In this document: positions 1 to 6,381 of the stretch, one piece after another
Position numbering within the stretch: position 1 is the stretch's first letter
How the letters are laid out: each line of letters opens with the position of its first letter
DNA from: Candidatus Omnitrophota bacterium
GTDB lineage: Bacteria; Omnitrophota; Koll11; Gygaellales; Profunditerraquicolaceae
NCBI GenBank assembly: GCA_028719045.1
Contig: JAQULD010000044.1
Span: 1-12,248 of the forward strand
Length of the DNA stretch: 12,248 nucleotides
Direction of reading: 5' to 3'
Translations under genes and position numbers: made by a program
Notes under the pieces: model-generated
Seen by the model: the letters and a program-made list of their open reading frames with translations, nothing else
Told to the model about the DNA's origin: nothing
Database searches by the model: none

Positions 1-269
1 CGTTCTGGATTTTTATGCGATAAAAGAGGCGTGTGGGCGATGGTCTCATGATAAATAAACTCGTCGCTTTGCGAAAACTGGATAATACCGTCAAGGGCAA
101 GCATCTTTCCGAATCCGGCGCTCTCAAAAATAAAAATATCCTGATAACGGCTTTTGCCTTTAAAGATCGTTTTATCTATGCGAAAGCCATCAAGCTTAAA
201 CCTGCGCACTCCGGGGAAAGAAGTCTCGATAAACCATTTGTTTTTCTTAAAAGTAACGGAATCGCTCAT
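1..269 (-). CDS. speE: Spermidine synthase (polyamine aminopropyltransferase), N-terminal part only
   Basis: The gene starts at the ATG at 269-267 and runs off the left edge, so only 89 residues are visible. SpeE transfers the aminopropyl group of decarboxylated S-adenosylmethionine to putrescine, giving spermidine and methylthioadenosine in the cytoplasm. The visible part is the N-terminal beta domain and the start of the catalytic domain: YQDIFIFES (42-50) followed by LALDGIIQFSQSDEFIYHE (57-75). This matches the family signature in which Gln43, Asp69, Glu70, Tyr73 and His74 lie in the substrate-binding region. The start is fixed by a strong ribosome site (AGAGGAAGGG, about 1 nt from the ATG at its 3' end) inside the end of speD. 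The ATG shares the sequence ATGA with the speD stop, so the two are probably translationally coupled. I am confident of the family. Spermidine rather than another aminopropyl product is inferred. Confidence 0.93.
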   Translation of the reverse strand, partial: MSDSVTFKKNKWFIETSFPGVRRFKLDGFRIDKTIFKGKSRYQDIFIFESAGFGKMLALDGIIQFSQSDEFIYHETIAHTPLLSHKNPE

Positions 270-616
270 ACCCTTCCTCTCGTAATCTGCCTGACCTTCA
301 CTTTCTTCGGGCAAAACTTTTTCTTTAAATATTCCAATGCTTTATAAGGTTCGGTTTTTCTGCCACAGGTAAAAATATCTATCGCCAGGTAATCGTGTTC
401 AGGCCAGGTATGTATGGCGATGTGCGACTCGGCAAGTAAAATTACTCCCGTTATGCCCTGGACAGGAAATTTGTGGATAGCGGTCTTAAGCGGAGTATTA
501 TTCGCGGCTTTCGCGGCCTCCAATAAAATTTTCTTTATCTCTTTGACGCCCTCGATAAATTTCGGCGATTCAAAATCAGCCGTTACATGGACAGAAAAAG
601 GGATTTTTTCTTTCAT
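266..616 (-). CDS. speD: S-adenosylmethionine decarboxylase proenzyme, class 1B
   Basis: This 116-residue protein has the length usual for the short bacterial/archaeal class 1B form. SpeD decarboxylates S-adenosylmethionine to supply the aminopropyl donor for SpeE. The proenzyme cuts itself at Glu63-Ser64, and the serine becomes the pyruvoyl cofactor. The motif LAESHIAIHTWPE (61-73) holds the cleavage serine Ser64 and the processing His69. Cys84 in IFTCG is the expected catalytic/proton-donor cysteine. These are offset by one from the Thermotoga enzyme (Ser63, His68, Cys83). The start is supported by AAAGGA upstream of the ATG and by a promoter about 45 nt further upstream. The stop overlaps the speE start by 4 nt, a standard two-gene spermidine operon. 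No residue expected for activity is missing. Confidence 0.96.
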   Translation of the reverse strand: MKEKIPFSVHVTADFESPKFIEGVKEIKKILLEAAKAANNTPLKTAIHKFPVQGITGVILLAESHIAIHTWPEHDYLAIDIFTCGRKTEPYKALEYLKKKFCPKKVKVRQITRGRV

Positions 617-660
617 AAGAGTTCCTTTGACCTGGTTACAAAAGATTTTTTCACTCCATT

Positions 661-688
661 ATTATATTACGAAAGTCTTAAATTTCAA
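661..688 (-). promoter_or_regulatory. Predicted sigma-70-type promoter of speD-speE
   Basis: Read on the minus strand, TTGAAA (688-683) and a perfect TATAAT (666-661) are separated by 16 bp. Transcription would begin near 654, leaving a leader of about 38 nt that contains the AAAGGA ribosome site. This would let speD-speE be expressed independently of the degT-family gene upstream on the same strand. Confidence 0.6.
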
Positions 689-707
689 GCAGATTATTCA
701 AGAAACC

Positions 708-735
708 TTAAAAAGTGGGGCCTAGCTCTTTTTAA
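708..735. terminator. A/T-rich 8-bp inverted repeat at the end of the DegT-family gene; possible weak terminator
   Basis: TTAAAAAG (708-715) and CTTTTTAA (728-735) are perfect reverse complements around a 12-nt loop that includes the degT-family stop codon (722-724). In minus-strand RNA the 3' arm carries five U residues. The stem is almost all A-U and there is no G/C-rich core, so it is a poor intrinsic terminator at best. It could act in either direction. Confidence 0.28.
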
Positions 736-1942
736 TGACTCTGACAACGGCTTCTAAATCCTCCTGTTTTAAAAAATTGCTGGTCGAAAGGATCATCTGG
801 CGGCTGGCCAAATGTTTAGCTCCCGAGCAACTAACCTCCGGCAGGAATTTTCTTACATAGTCATAATCTGAAACCGGCATGGTATACAGCTCTGAGGCGC
901 CCCTGCCTAATCCCAGGAGGCGATTTAAAATCTTTTGTTTTTTCTGCTGTTCATCAAAAATAAGGGTAAGGAAAGGATAATTCGCCCTGGCATATGCCGG
1001 CTCTTTTATTATTTTCATCCCCGGTACCGCGCTTAAGCGCTCTATATAATAGGCAGCCTTAAGCCTTTGTTTATTTATTTCTTGTTCCAGGCGGTAAAAA
1101 TTAATATGCCCTATTAATTTCCTTATATTAGAGACCTTATGCAAAGGGAAATCGATCGAAAAATATTCGGACTCGGCTTTTGCTTCCTGCCCCCGCAGCC
1201 CCCAGAATATTTCCGGCAGGTTATAAACAAACCAGAAAAAACGCGGGCGGTAAAAAAAACCATAGCCTAATAATTCCACGGCCTTTAATGCTTCCGAAAG
1301 AGAATCTTCCCTGACCAGCTCTTTTATTTTTTCCCCGATTACAGCCGCGTGCTCCTTTTTCCTGGTAACGACTACGCCTCCCTCGTATATTGTTAATCCC
1401 TTGCCCCTGGCAAGGCTGAAGAAAGAAAAATCGCCCAATGCCCCGGTTTTCCTTTCTTTGTACGTCGCCCCCAGAGATTGCGCGCAGTCTTCAATGGTGA
1501 AGATACCGTATTTTCCCGCGATCCTGTCTATCTCCTCAAAATCCTGGGGAATGCCTCCTAAATGCGCGATCACTATCGCTAAAATATCGCCGTTATTAGT
1601 GCATGCTTTTTCCAATTCCGGGAGGTTAAAATTAAAATCGCTTCCGTTAATATCGCAAACAAGGACCTTAAGGCCGGCTCTTATAATCGCAAGGGCCACG
1701 CTCGGGCATATGTATGACGGGATGATCACGGTCTTTCGCTCCGATAAGCTTTTCAGGCTTTCACAGATCAAATATAAACCGGCTGTTCCGGAACAGGTTA
1801 TCCAGGCGTAAGGGACATCTTGAAAATCCCGGAAATCATTTTCCAAACCGGAGTTATAATTTCTTATTTTAAACAACGCCAGTAGATCTTTAGCGTGAAG
1901 AGGCAAACCTGCCGTAGGCGGGATTTCCCTAAATATGCTCAT
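722..1942 (-). CDS. DegT/DnrJ/EryC1-family PLP-dependent aminotransferase-like protein
   Basis: The protein has 406 residues, close to the usual length (about 370-410) for this fold-type I family, which mostly transaminates nucleotide-linked keto-sugars (ArnB is a member). Family landmarks are visible: the phosphate-binding loop ITCSGTAGLYLI (48-59), the core VIIPSYICPSVA (72-83) and the cofactor aspartate in EDCAQSLGATY (151-161, Asp152). The Schiff-base lysine is probably Lys181 in LARGKGLTIYEGG (177-189). The substrate half (230-380) is less typical, so the sugar or other substrate cannot be assigned. No strong Shine-Dalgarno precedes the ATG, but an extended -10 lies about 57 nt upstream and no better start is seen. 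The gene is divergent from the FemAB/SMR operon and may share its control. A role in adding an amino group to an envelope glycan or lipid is inference. Confidence 0.88.
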   Translation of the reverse strand: MSIFREIPPTAGLPLHAKDLLALFKIRNYNSGLENDFRDFQDVPYAWITCSGTAGLYLICESLKSLSERKTVIIPSYICPSVALAIIRAGLKVLVCDINGSDFNFNLPELEKACTNNGDILAIVIAHLGGIPQDFEEIDRIAGKYGIFTIEDCAQSLGATYKERKTGALGDFSFFSLARGKGLTIYEGGVVVTRKKEHAAVIGEKIKELVREDSLSEALKAVELLGYGFFYRPRFFWFVYNLPEIFWGLRGQEAKAESEYFSIDFPLHKVSNIRKLIGHINFYRLEQEINKQRLKAAYYIERLSAVPGMKIIKEPAYARANYPFLTLIFDEQQKKQKILNRLLGLGRGASELYTMPVSDYDYVRKFLPEVSCSGAKHLASRQMILSTSNFLKQEDLEAVVRVIKKS

Positions 1943-1998
1943 TTTTAGCGGTCAAGAGTTTAAATATCCCCTGAAATTAAGGCTTAAATTAACAAATT

Positions 1999-2007
1999 AT
2001 TATACCA
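1999..2007 (-). promoter_or_regulatory. Predicted extended -10 promoter of the DegT-family gene
   Basis: On the minus strand TGG-TATAAT (2007-1999) is a full extended -10 element. No convincing -35 hexamer is placed 16-18 bp upstream, which extended -10 promoters tolerate. The start would be near 1992, giving a leader of about 50 nt. Confidence 0.5.
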
Positions 2008-2028
2008 TAAATTTTGAAGATAACTTTA

Positions 2029-2042
2029 AAAGCGCAGGCTTT
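2029..2042. repeat. Short inverted repeat between two divergent promoters; possible operator
   Basis: AAAGC (2029-2033) and GCTTT (2038-2042) face each other across a GCAG spacer. The repeat lies near the middle of the gap between the two outward-facing -10 elements (1999-2004 and 2075-2080). Five-base arms can arise by chance, so a regulatory role is only a possibility. Confidence 0.2.
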
Positions 2043-2071
2043 ATCATAATATTTCAATTACAAAAAAGCTG

Positions 2072-2080
2072 TGTTATAAT
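2072..2080 (+). promoter_or_regulatory. Predicted extended -10 promoter giving a leaderless FemAB-like mRNA
   Basis: TGT-TATAAT (2072-2080) is a perfect extended -10 box. A 17-bp-spaced TTTCAA (2052-2057) is only a weak -35. The expected start is about 6-8 nt after the box, at 2086-2088, while the ATG of the next gene is at 2089. The transcript should have almost no 5' leader, and no Shine-Dalgarno sequence could be included. Confidence 0.55.
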
Positions 2081-2088
2081 ATCTGCCT

Positions 2089-3228
2089 ATGAAAAATGGC
2101 TCGAACCTTACAGTCAAGATATTTGCTTCAATCGCGGACATAGATAAGAACGAATGGGACGATATTTTTCCGGATATCGCAGAAAGCTACGGTTTCTTTA
2201 AAACTATCGATGAATCCCTCTCCCGGCAATTTAAATCTTATTATATCCTGATATATGAAAATTCCCGGATAGAATGCGCTGCCCCCTGCTTCATCATGGA
2301 TTACCCCCTGGAAACTACTGTAGAGGGCCCGCTAAAGAAAATACTCACCCGCTTAAAGAATATTGCGCCGAGGCTTTTTACGTTAAGGATCCTGATCTGC
2401 GGCTGCCAGGCGGCGGAAGGAAAAATAGGGATAAGGGAACCCGGCCGAAAAGATATCGCGCTTACGCTCGTAAATGAAATGTACAAATTAGCCTTAAAAG
2501 AAAAAGCGCACCTTATTGCCTTTAAGGATTTTGACGAAAAGTTCACCGGTTTTTTCGGTCCCTTGTCGAAAATCGGCTTCCATAAAGTGCAAGGTTATCC
2601 CTCGGTTGAATTAGACGTGCGTTTTAATTCTTTTGAAGAATATCTGGATTCATTGAGTAAGCCCACCCGGAAAAGCCTAAGGAAAAAATTCAAGCAGCTT
2701 GAAGAAAAAGCCAAAATAGATATGGAAATCACTTCGGATATCTCCGGCCTGCTGGACGAAGCTCATACTCTCTACCTGAACACATTGAATAAAAGCGAAG
2801 TCCAGTTTGAAAGGCTGACAAAAGATTTTTTTAAGAATATCTCTAAAAATATGCCGGCTGAAACCAAGTACTTTCTCTGGCGAATCAACGGTAAACTGGT
2901 AGCGTTTGATTTGTGCCTGGTTAAGGGGGATATGCTCGTTGACGAATACATAGGGCTTGACTACGAAGTGGCATATGAATACAGCCTTTATTACGTGAGT
3001 TTTCGCGACATAGTCAGCTGGTGCATCCAAAACGGCATACACAAATATGAAAGCGGGGCATTAAATTACGACCCAAAAAAACGCCTGGATTTCAAATTTA
3101 TACCGGAATACATCTATTTTAAGCACCGGAATTTTTTCCTGAATTTCCTGTTCGGAATGCTCTCTTCTCTCCTTAAACCGGAGAATTATGATCCGGTATT
3201 AAAAGCCATGCAAGAAGAAAGAATATAA
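2089..3228 (+). CDS. FemAB/GNAT-like N-acyltransferase (Acetyltransf_6 or COG3146 type)
   Basis: This 379-residue protein looks like a tandem GNAT-fold enzyme of the FemAB-like group. Known members transfer an acyl or aminoacyl group to an amine on envelope or lipid-linked substrates. Landmarks are an N-terminal DIDKNEWDDIF segment (17-27) with SYGFFKTIDES (33-43) and a basic helical linker FEEYLDSLSKPTRKSLRKKF (182-201). The C-terminal core runs FLWRINGKLVAFDLCLVKGDM (262-282) then Tyr-rich helix and HKYESGALNYDPKKRL (318-333). A hydrophobic stretch FFLNFLFGMLSSLL (349-362) could hold it on the membrane. The ATG at 2089 is the only start consistent with the adjacent promoter, and implies leaderless translation. 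The stop shares one base with the next start (TAATG). It is first in an operon with two small membrane transporters, suggesting its product is moved across the membrane. Donor and acceptor are unknown. Confidence 0.78.
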   Translation: MKNGSNLTVKIFASIADIDKNEWDDIFPDIAESYGFFKTIDESLSRQFKSYYILIYENSRIECAAPCFIMDYPLETTVEGPLKKILTRLKNIAPRLFTLRILICGCQAAEGKIGIREPGRKDIALTLVNEMYKLALKEKAHLIAFKDFDEKFTGFFGPLSKIGFHKVQGYPSVELDVRFNSFEEYLDSLSKPTRKSLRKKFKQLEEKAKIDMEITSDISGLLDEAHTLYLNTLNKSEVQFERLTKDFFKNISKNMPAETKYFLWRINGKLVAFDLCLVKGDMLVDEYIGLDYEVAYEYSLYYVSFRDIVSWCIQNGIHKYESGALNYDPKKRLDFKFIPEYIYFKHRNFFLNFLFGMLSSLLKPENYDPVLKAMQEERI

Positions 3229-3650
3229 TGAAATATCCAAAAAACAGCCTGACCCTAAAAATATTCTCCTTGATAATAATAACGGACATTTTGGAATCGG
3301 TAGCTGAACTGTTTTTTAAGAAAGGCGCCACTGCCACAGGCATGGAAAACATAACCTTGCATAATTTCTTGTATTTTACCCTTAAGATATTTTCGGTACC
3401 CTCGCTCTGGGTGGGAATTTTATTCTACGTAATTAATTTCTTATTATGGATGGTGGTTTTATCCAAAATCGAATTAAGCGTGGCTTTCCCGGTAGGCAGC
3501 GCCACATATATATTCGTTCCGATATTGTCGATGATTTTTTTGCACGAAAAGGTCGGCCTCATGCGGTGGTTTGGGGTATTTTTGATAATTATCGGAGTGT
3601 ATTTTATTTCTAAATCCACCCGGATTAAAAAGGTGATTAATGAACCTTAA
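3228..3650 (+). CDS. EamA/SMR-superfamily small membrane transporter, first of a pair
   Basis: This 140-residue, four-helix protein belongs to the group containing EmrE-type exporters and the ArnE/ArnF flippase subunits. Helices are at about 11-30, 57-79, 83-105 and 111-128. Helix 1 carries acidic residues Asp20, Glu23 and Glu27 ahead of FFKKGA (29-34). Helix 3 has the FPVGSATYIFVPI pattern followed by HEKVGLMRW, typical of EamA repeats. The basic C-terminal tail (RIKKV) suggests a cytoplasmic C terminus. Its ATG overlaps the upstream stop by one base and its end overlaps the next gene by 11 nt, so all three are probably co-translated. It probably works as a heterodimer with its neighbour. 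Lipid-linked substrate flipping is inferred from the ArnE/F parallel; drug or polyamine export is an alternative. Confidence 0.82.
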   Translation: MKYPKNSLTLKIFSLIIITDILESVAELFFKKGATATGMENITLHNFLYFTLKIFSVPSLWVGILFYVINFLLWMVVLSKIELSVAFPVGSATYIFVPILSMIFLHEKVGLMRWFGVFLIIIGVYFISKSTRIKKVINEP

Positions 3651-4014
3651 AATATTCCTGCTTATATTAGTCCATGAGGCCTGTTCCACCGCAGAACAGT
3701 TATTCTTTAAAAAAGGGGCCGACACGCTCCAGGACCACAGCTTAAGGGGCGCCAAGAATTATTTCCTGTTCATAAGGAACCTGCTTGCTACGCCCGTGAT
3801 GTGGATGGCTTTTACCATGACCGCGACGGCCTGGTTGATCTGGTTTACCGTGCTTGCCAGCGTAGACCTGAGTATCGCCGTTCCGGTTGACAGCATGCAG
3901 TATATAATGATCCTGATCGCCTCCTACTTTTTTCTCAAAGAACGGATGCATTGGACCAGGATCGTCGGCACTATATTTATACTTTTAGGTGTGTTGTTTA
4001 TCGCTAATAGTTAA
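3640..4014 (+). CDS. EamA/SMR-superfamily small membrane transporter, second of a pair
   Basis: This 124-residue, four-helix partner of the preceding protein has helices at about 3-22, 53-73, 77-98 and 106-122. Its helix 1 has Glu13 and Glu19 followed by LFFKKGA (21-27), the same block as in the first protein. IAVPVDSMQYIMILI in helix 3 aligns with VAFPVGSATYIFVPI there, so the two are paralogues from an old duplication. The start at 3640 has a good ribosome site, AAGGTGA, inside the previous gene. Paired, non-identical SMR subunits usually form an obligate heterodimer of opposite orientation (known for several such pairs; assumed here). It is last in the plus-strand operon and converges on the arginase-family gene after 18 bp, with no obvious terminator. 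Confidence 0.82.
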   Translation: MNLKIFLLILVHEACSTAEQLFFKKGADTLQDHSLRGAKNYFLFIRNLLATPVMWMAFTMTATAWLIWFTVLASVDLSIAVPVDSMQYIMILIASYFFLKERMHWTRIVGTIFILLGVLFIANS

Positions 4015-4032
4015 CGCTTCGGACGGTATCGT

Positions 4033-4965
4033 TTACTGCAGCAATAATTCCAGGATTTTCAGGTTTGTTTGCTCATTCAGCGCAGATATAGAGACATCTG
4101 TCTTGTTTTTTGCGCTGTAAATTTTAGGATGGTCAATCCGGGAAAGAAATGATTTAAACCTTCCCTCTACCCGCGGGGCCGAATAATCGCCCACTATATC
4201 CAAACCCACGATATCCAGATTATTCTTTATGACCTTAAGCAGCCCCAAAAGCTCTTCCAAATCAAAAAAACCCTCTTCCCAGTTGGTCAGTGAATAATCC
4301 GACTTCAAACAATCCTTGTCTATGCTTACATAAACCTGCTTTGTCTTTATCCTGCTGCTTATTAAACCGGAAAGAAAATCAACCTGGTTCTTGCCCCTTA
4401 GCTCCTGCCAGGATATTTTATTGTACCCGAATCCCCTCTTTATCTTCATGGATATATTTTGCGGGACCTTCTTTAACAAAGTAACGGTAGGCTTATGTGC
4501 GTAAGGATAAATCTCCACCCGGTCATCTTTTAAAGAATTTAAATTCCCGGTCTGAACCCAGACACTGGATATATCTTCGGACGATACGCCCAGAATGACC
4601 GCTTTCATCACGTTCTGTTTTCTAAGGGAATATGTTACCCAGGAACCGCAGCCAAGCCCCGGAGGGAGGATATCCCAATCAGGATGATGGTCGAATACTA
4701 TCAGGCTTATGGGTTCGCGGAACTGTTCGGTTAACAGCCCGGAAATATGATGGTAGTCTCCCGACCCCAGGAAAGTTATCCGGTTTTTGGACTCCGGATT
4801 TAAAGACATGCGTATTTGCCCGGCTTCTTTTTCATTCGACCAGAGCCGGCAATACGGGCCAAGCTTTTTAAAATCCACCACCTCGGGCTGAAATTTTTCC
4901 ATCAGCCGTTTTTGCAAGGTGATGCTGTCGTCAAAATTCAATATGCGGACCTTATTTGACAGCAT
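4033..4965 (-). CDS. Divergent arginase/agmatinase-family (ureohydrolase) protein
   Basis: This 310-residue protein keeps the layout of the binuclear-metal ureohydrolases, which split a guanidino compound to urea and an amine (arginine to ornithine, agmatine to putrescine). Visible blocks are LGSGDYHHIS (66-75) in place of the usual GGDHS, FDHHPDWD (91-98) fitting DxHxD with Asp92, His94 and Asp96, and VSIDKDCLKSD (213-223) with Asp216 and Asp218. A late GLDIVGDYSAP (254-264) sits where the last family motif lies. Metal ligands are thus largely present but the surrounding sequence is unusual, so the substrate may not be arginine or agmatine. The gene begins 3 nt after the aminotransferase stop and ends its operon. 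Near speD/speE, a putrescine-forming agmatinase role is attractive but unproven; some relatives act on other substrates. Confidence 0.78.
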   Translation of the reverse strand: MLSNKVRILNFDDSITLQKRLMEKFQPEVVDFKKLGPYCRLWSNEKEAGQIRMSLNPESKNRITFLGSGDYHHISGLLTEQFREPISLIVFDHHPDWDILPPGLGCGSWVTYSLRKQNVMKAVILGVSSEDISSVWVQTGNLNSLKDDRVEIYPYAHKPTVTLLKKVPQNISMKIKRGFGYNKISWQELRGKNQVDFLSGLISSRIKTKQVYVSIDKDCLKSDYSLTNWEEGFFDLEELLGLLKVIKNNLDIVGLDIVGDYSAPRVEGRFKSFLSRIDHPKIYSAKNKTDVSISALNEQTNLKILELLLQ

Positions 4966-4968
4966 TTT

Positions 4969-6381
4969 TTAAGCGGTCTCGGCTATTCCTTTTTGCAGAG
5001 CTTCCTCAAAAAGCTCCACCGCGATATCTATCTGGTTTTCCTGAATAAACAGGGAAGGCGCCAAAGTAAATACATTTTTATAGTAACCGCCGACATCAAG
5101 GATAAGCCCTCTTTTCTTTCCCCCCGCGCGTAATTTTCCGCTCAGGCCTATATTCATTACCGCGTCGGTCAACTCCCTGTTCGGGGTATAACCGTCCTTC
5201 TGGCATATCTCGACCCTTAAAGCCAATCCCAGCCCCTCTACGTGGCCTATCTGGGGGTATTTACGCATCAGATGCTTTAGCCGGGAAATAAAATATTCCC
5301 CCTTCTTCGGGACCTGATTGGCAAAATCAGAATCTTCAATGAGCCCGAGCGTTTCCAGGCCGACCGCCGTGCCCAAAGGATTGGAAGAAAATGTGGAATG
5401 GGTTGAGCCCGCGGGGAAAACTTTCGGAGAAATCAGTTTCTCTTTTGCCCATAAACCCGACAGCGGATTAAGCCCGTTGGTAAGAGATTTCCCAAATACC
5501 AGGATATCGGGGATAACGTTAAAATGTTCGATCGCCCAGAATTTTCCCGTCCTGAAAAAACCCATTTGTATCTCATCATCCACCAGAAGTATATTATACC
5601 TGTTCAATATCTCTTTTAGGCCCGAAAAATAATCCCGGGGAGGGATAATATAGCCTCCTGTGCCCTGGACAGGCTCGACGTAAAAAGCCCCGAATTCGCA
5701 TTTGCCTGTCTTGGGGTTTAGCACGGAATTGTATTCTGTCTCAAATAAACGCTCGAAATGTTTCAAGCAGTAAAGATCGCAATATTCTCTCTTCTTTTCG
5801 TAAAAACATCTAAAACAATATGGATAGGGTATAAAAAAAGCCCTGTCCGAAAAATGGCCGAATTTCTCCCTGTACCGGAAGCTTGAAGTAATGGCGGTAG
5901 CGGCAAGCGTTCTCCCGTGGTAGCCGCCCATAAAGGCGAACATAAGGTTCCTTCCCGTATGCTGCCTGACGATCTTAAGAGAATCTTCCACCGCGGCCGA
6001 TCCTCCAACATTAAAATGCACCCTGCCCTTTGTCTCAAAGGCCATTTCCATTCTTTTGGCTATCTTCGCGGCAAGGAGTATTTTTTCTTCATGCAGGTAT
6101 TGGCAGGCAAGCTGCGGCAAGGCGTCTATCTGTTTTTTCAGGGCATCGTTAAGCCTCTGGTTCTTGTAGCCGAAATTAACCGCGGAATACCACATCTGCA
6201 AATCCAGGTACTCCACATCCTCCTTGTCATAGAGGTATATCCCTTCCGAGTTAGAAAATATTTTCAGGTTCTTGGCGTAGTGTACCGTGTCTCCCCAGGA
6301 GCAATATTTCGCTTCCTGCGCCAGCAGTTCTTTTTGCCTGGATTTTAATTTTTCTTTTTCCGCGTTATGCTTTTCTTCCAT
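4969..6381 (-). CDS. Class III PLP-dependent aminotransferase with a CxxC cysteine cluster
   Basis: From the ATG at 6381 the protein has 470 residues. The reading frame is open to 6435, but AAGGGGG sits 6 nt before 6381 and MEEKHNAEK gives a natural N terminus, so the shorter start is chosen. Class III enzymes (GABA, ornithine, putrescine and diaminobutyrate types) move an omega-amino group. Landmarks in 470-residue numbering are VGGSAAVEDSLKI (125-137), MGGYHGRTLAATA (151-163), LLVDDEIQMG (265-274, Asp269 for the PLP ring) and VFGKSLTNGLNP (295-306, Schiff-base Lys298). PYCFRC (187-192) with two further cysteines (Cys201, Cys205) recalls the CxxC of pig GABA aminotransferase, where it binds an iron-sulfur cluster. 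It overlaps the HAD gene by 17 nt and is 3 nt from the arginase-family gene. Substrate is unknown; a diamine or omega-amino acid is likely. Confidence 0.88.
   Translation of the reverse strand: MEEKHNAEKEKLKSRQKELLAQEAKYCSWGDTVHYAKNLKIFSNSEGIYLYDKEDVEYLDLQMWYSAVNFGYKNQRLNDALKKQIDALPQLACQYLHEEKILLAAKIAKRMEMAFETKGRVHFNVGGSAAVEDSLKIVRQHTGRNLMFAFMGGYHGRTLAATAITSSFRYREKFGHFSDRAFFIPYPYCFRCFYEKKREYCDLYCLKHFERLFETEYNSVLNPKTGKCEFGAFYVEPVQGTGGYIIPPRDYFSGLKEILNRYNILLVDDEIQMGFFRTGKFWAIEHFNVIPDILVFGKSLTNGLNPLSGLWAKEKLISPKVFPAGSTHSTFSSNPLGTAVGLETLGLIEDSDFANQVPKKGEYFISRLKHLMRKYPQIGHVEGLGLALRVEICQKDGYTPNRELTDAVMNIGLSGKLRAGGKKRGLILDVGGYYKNVFTLAPSLFIQENQIDIAVELFEEALQKGIAETA

Noticed and set aside
33..347. 104-codon plus-strand frame across the speE/speD junction
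   Set aside because: Minus-strand SpeE and SpeD signatures cover the same bases.
4015..4032. Possible bidirectional terminator in the 18-bp convergent gap
   Set aside because: AACG and CGTT arms can pair over a short length, but there is no stable stem and no T-tract in either direction.
5917..6348. 143-codon open frame antisense to the aminotransferase
   Set aside because: It lies wholly opposite conserved PLP-enzyme coding sequence and shows no domain pattern or ribosome site.
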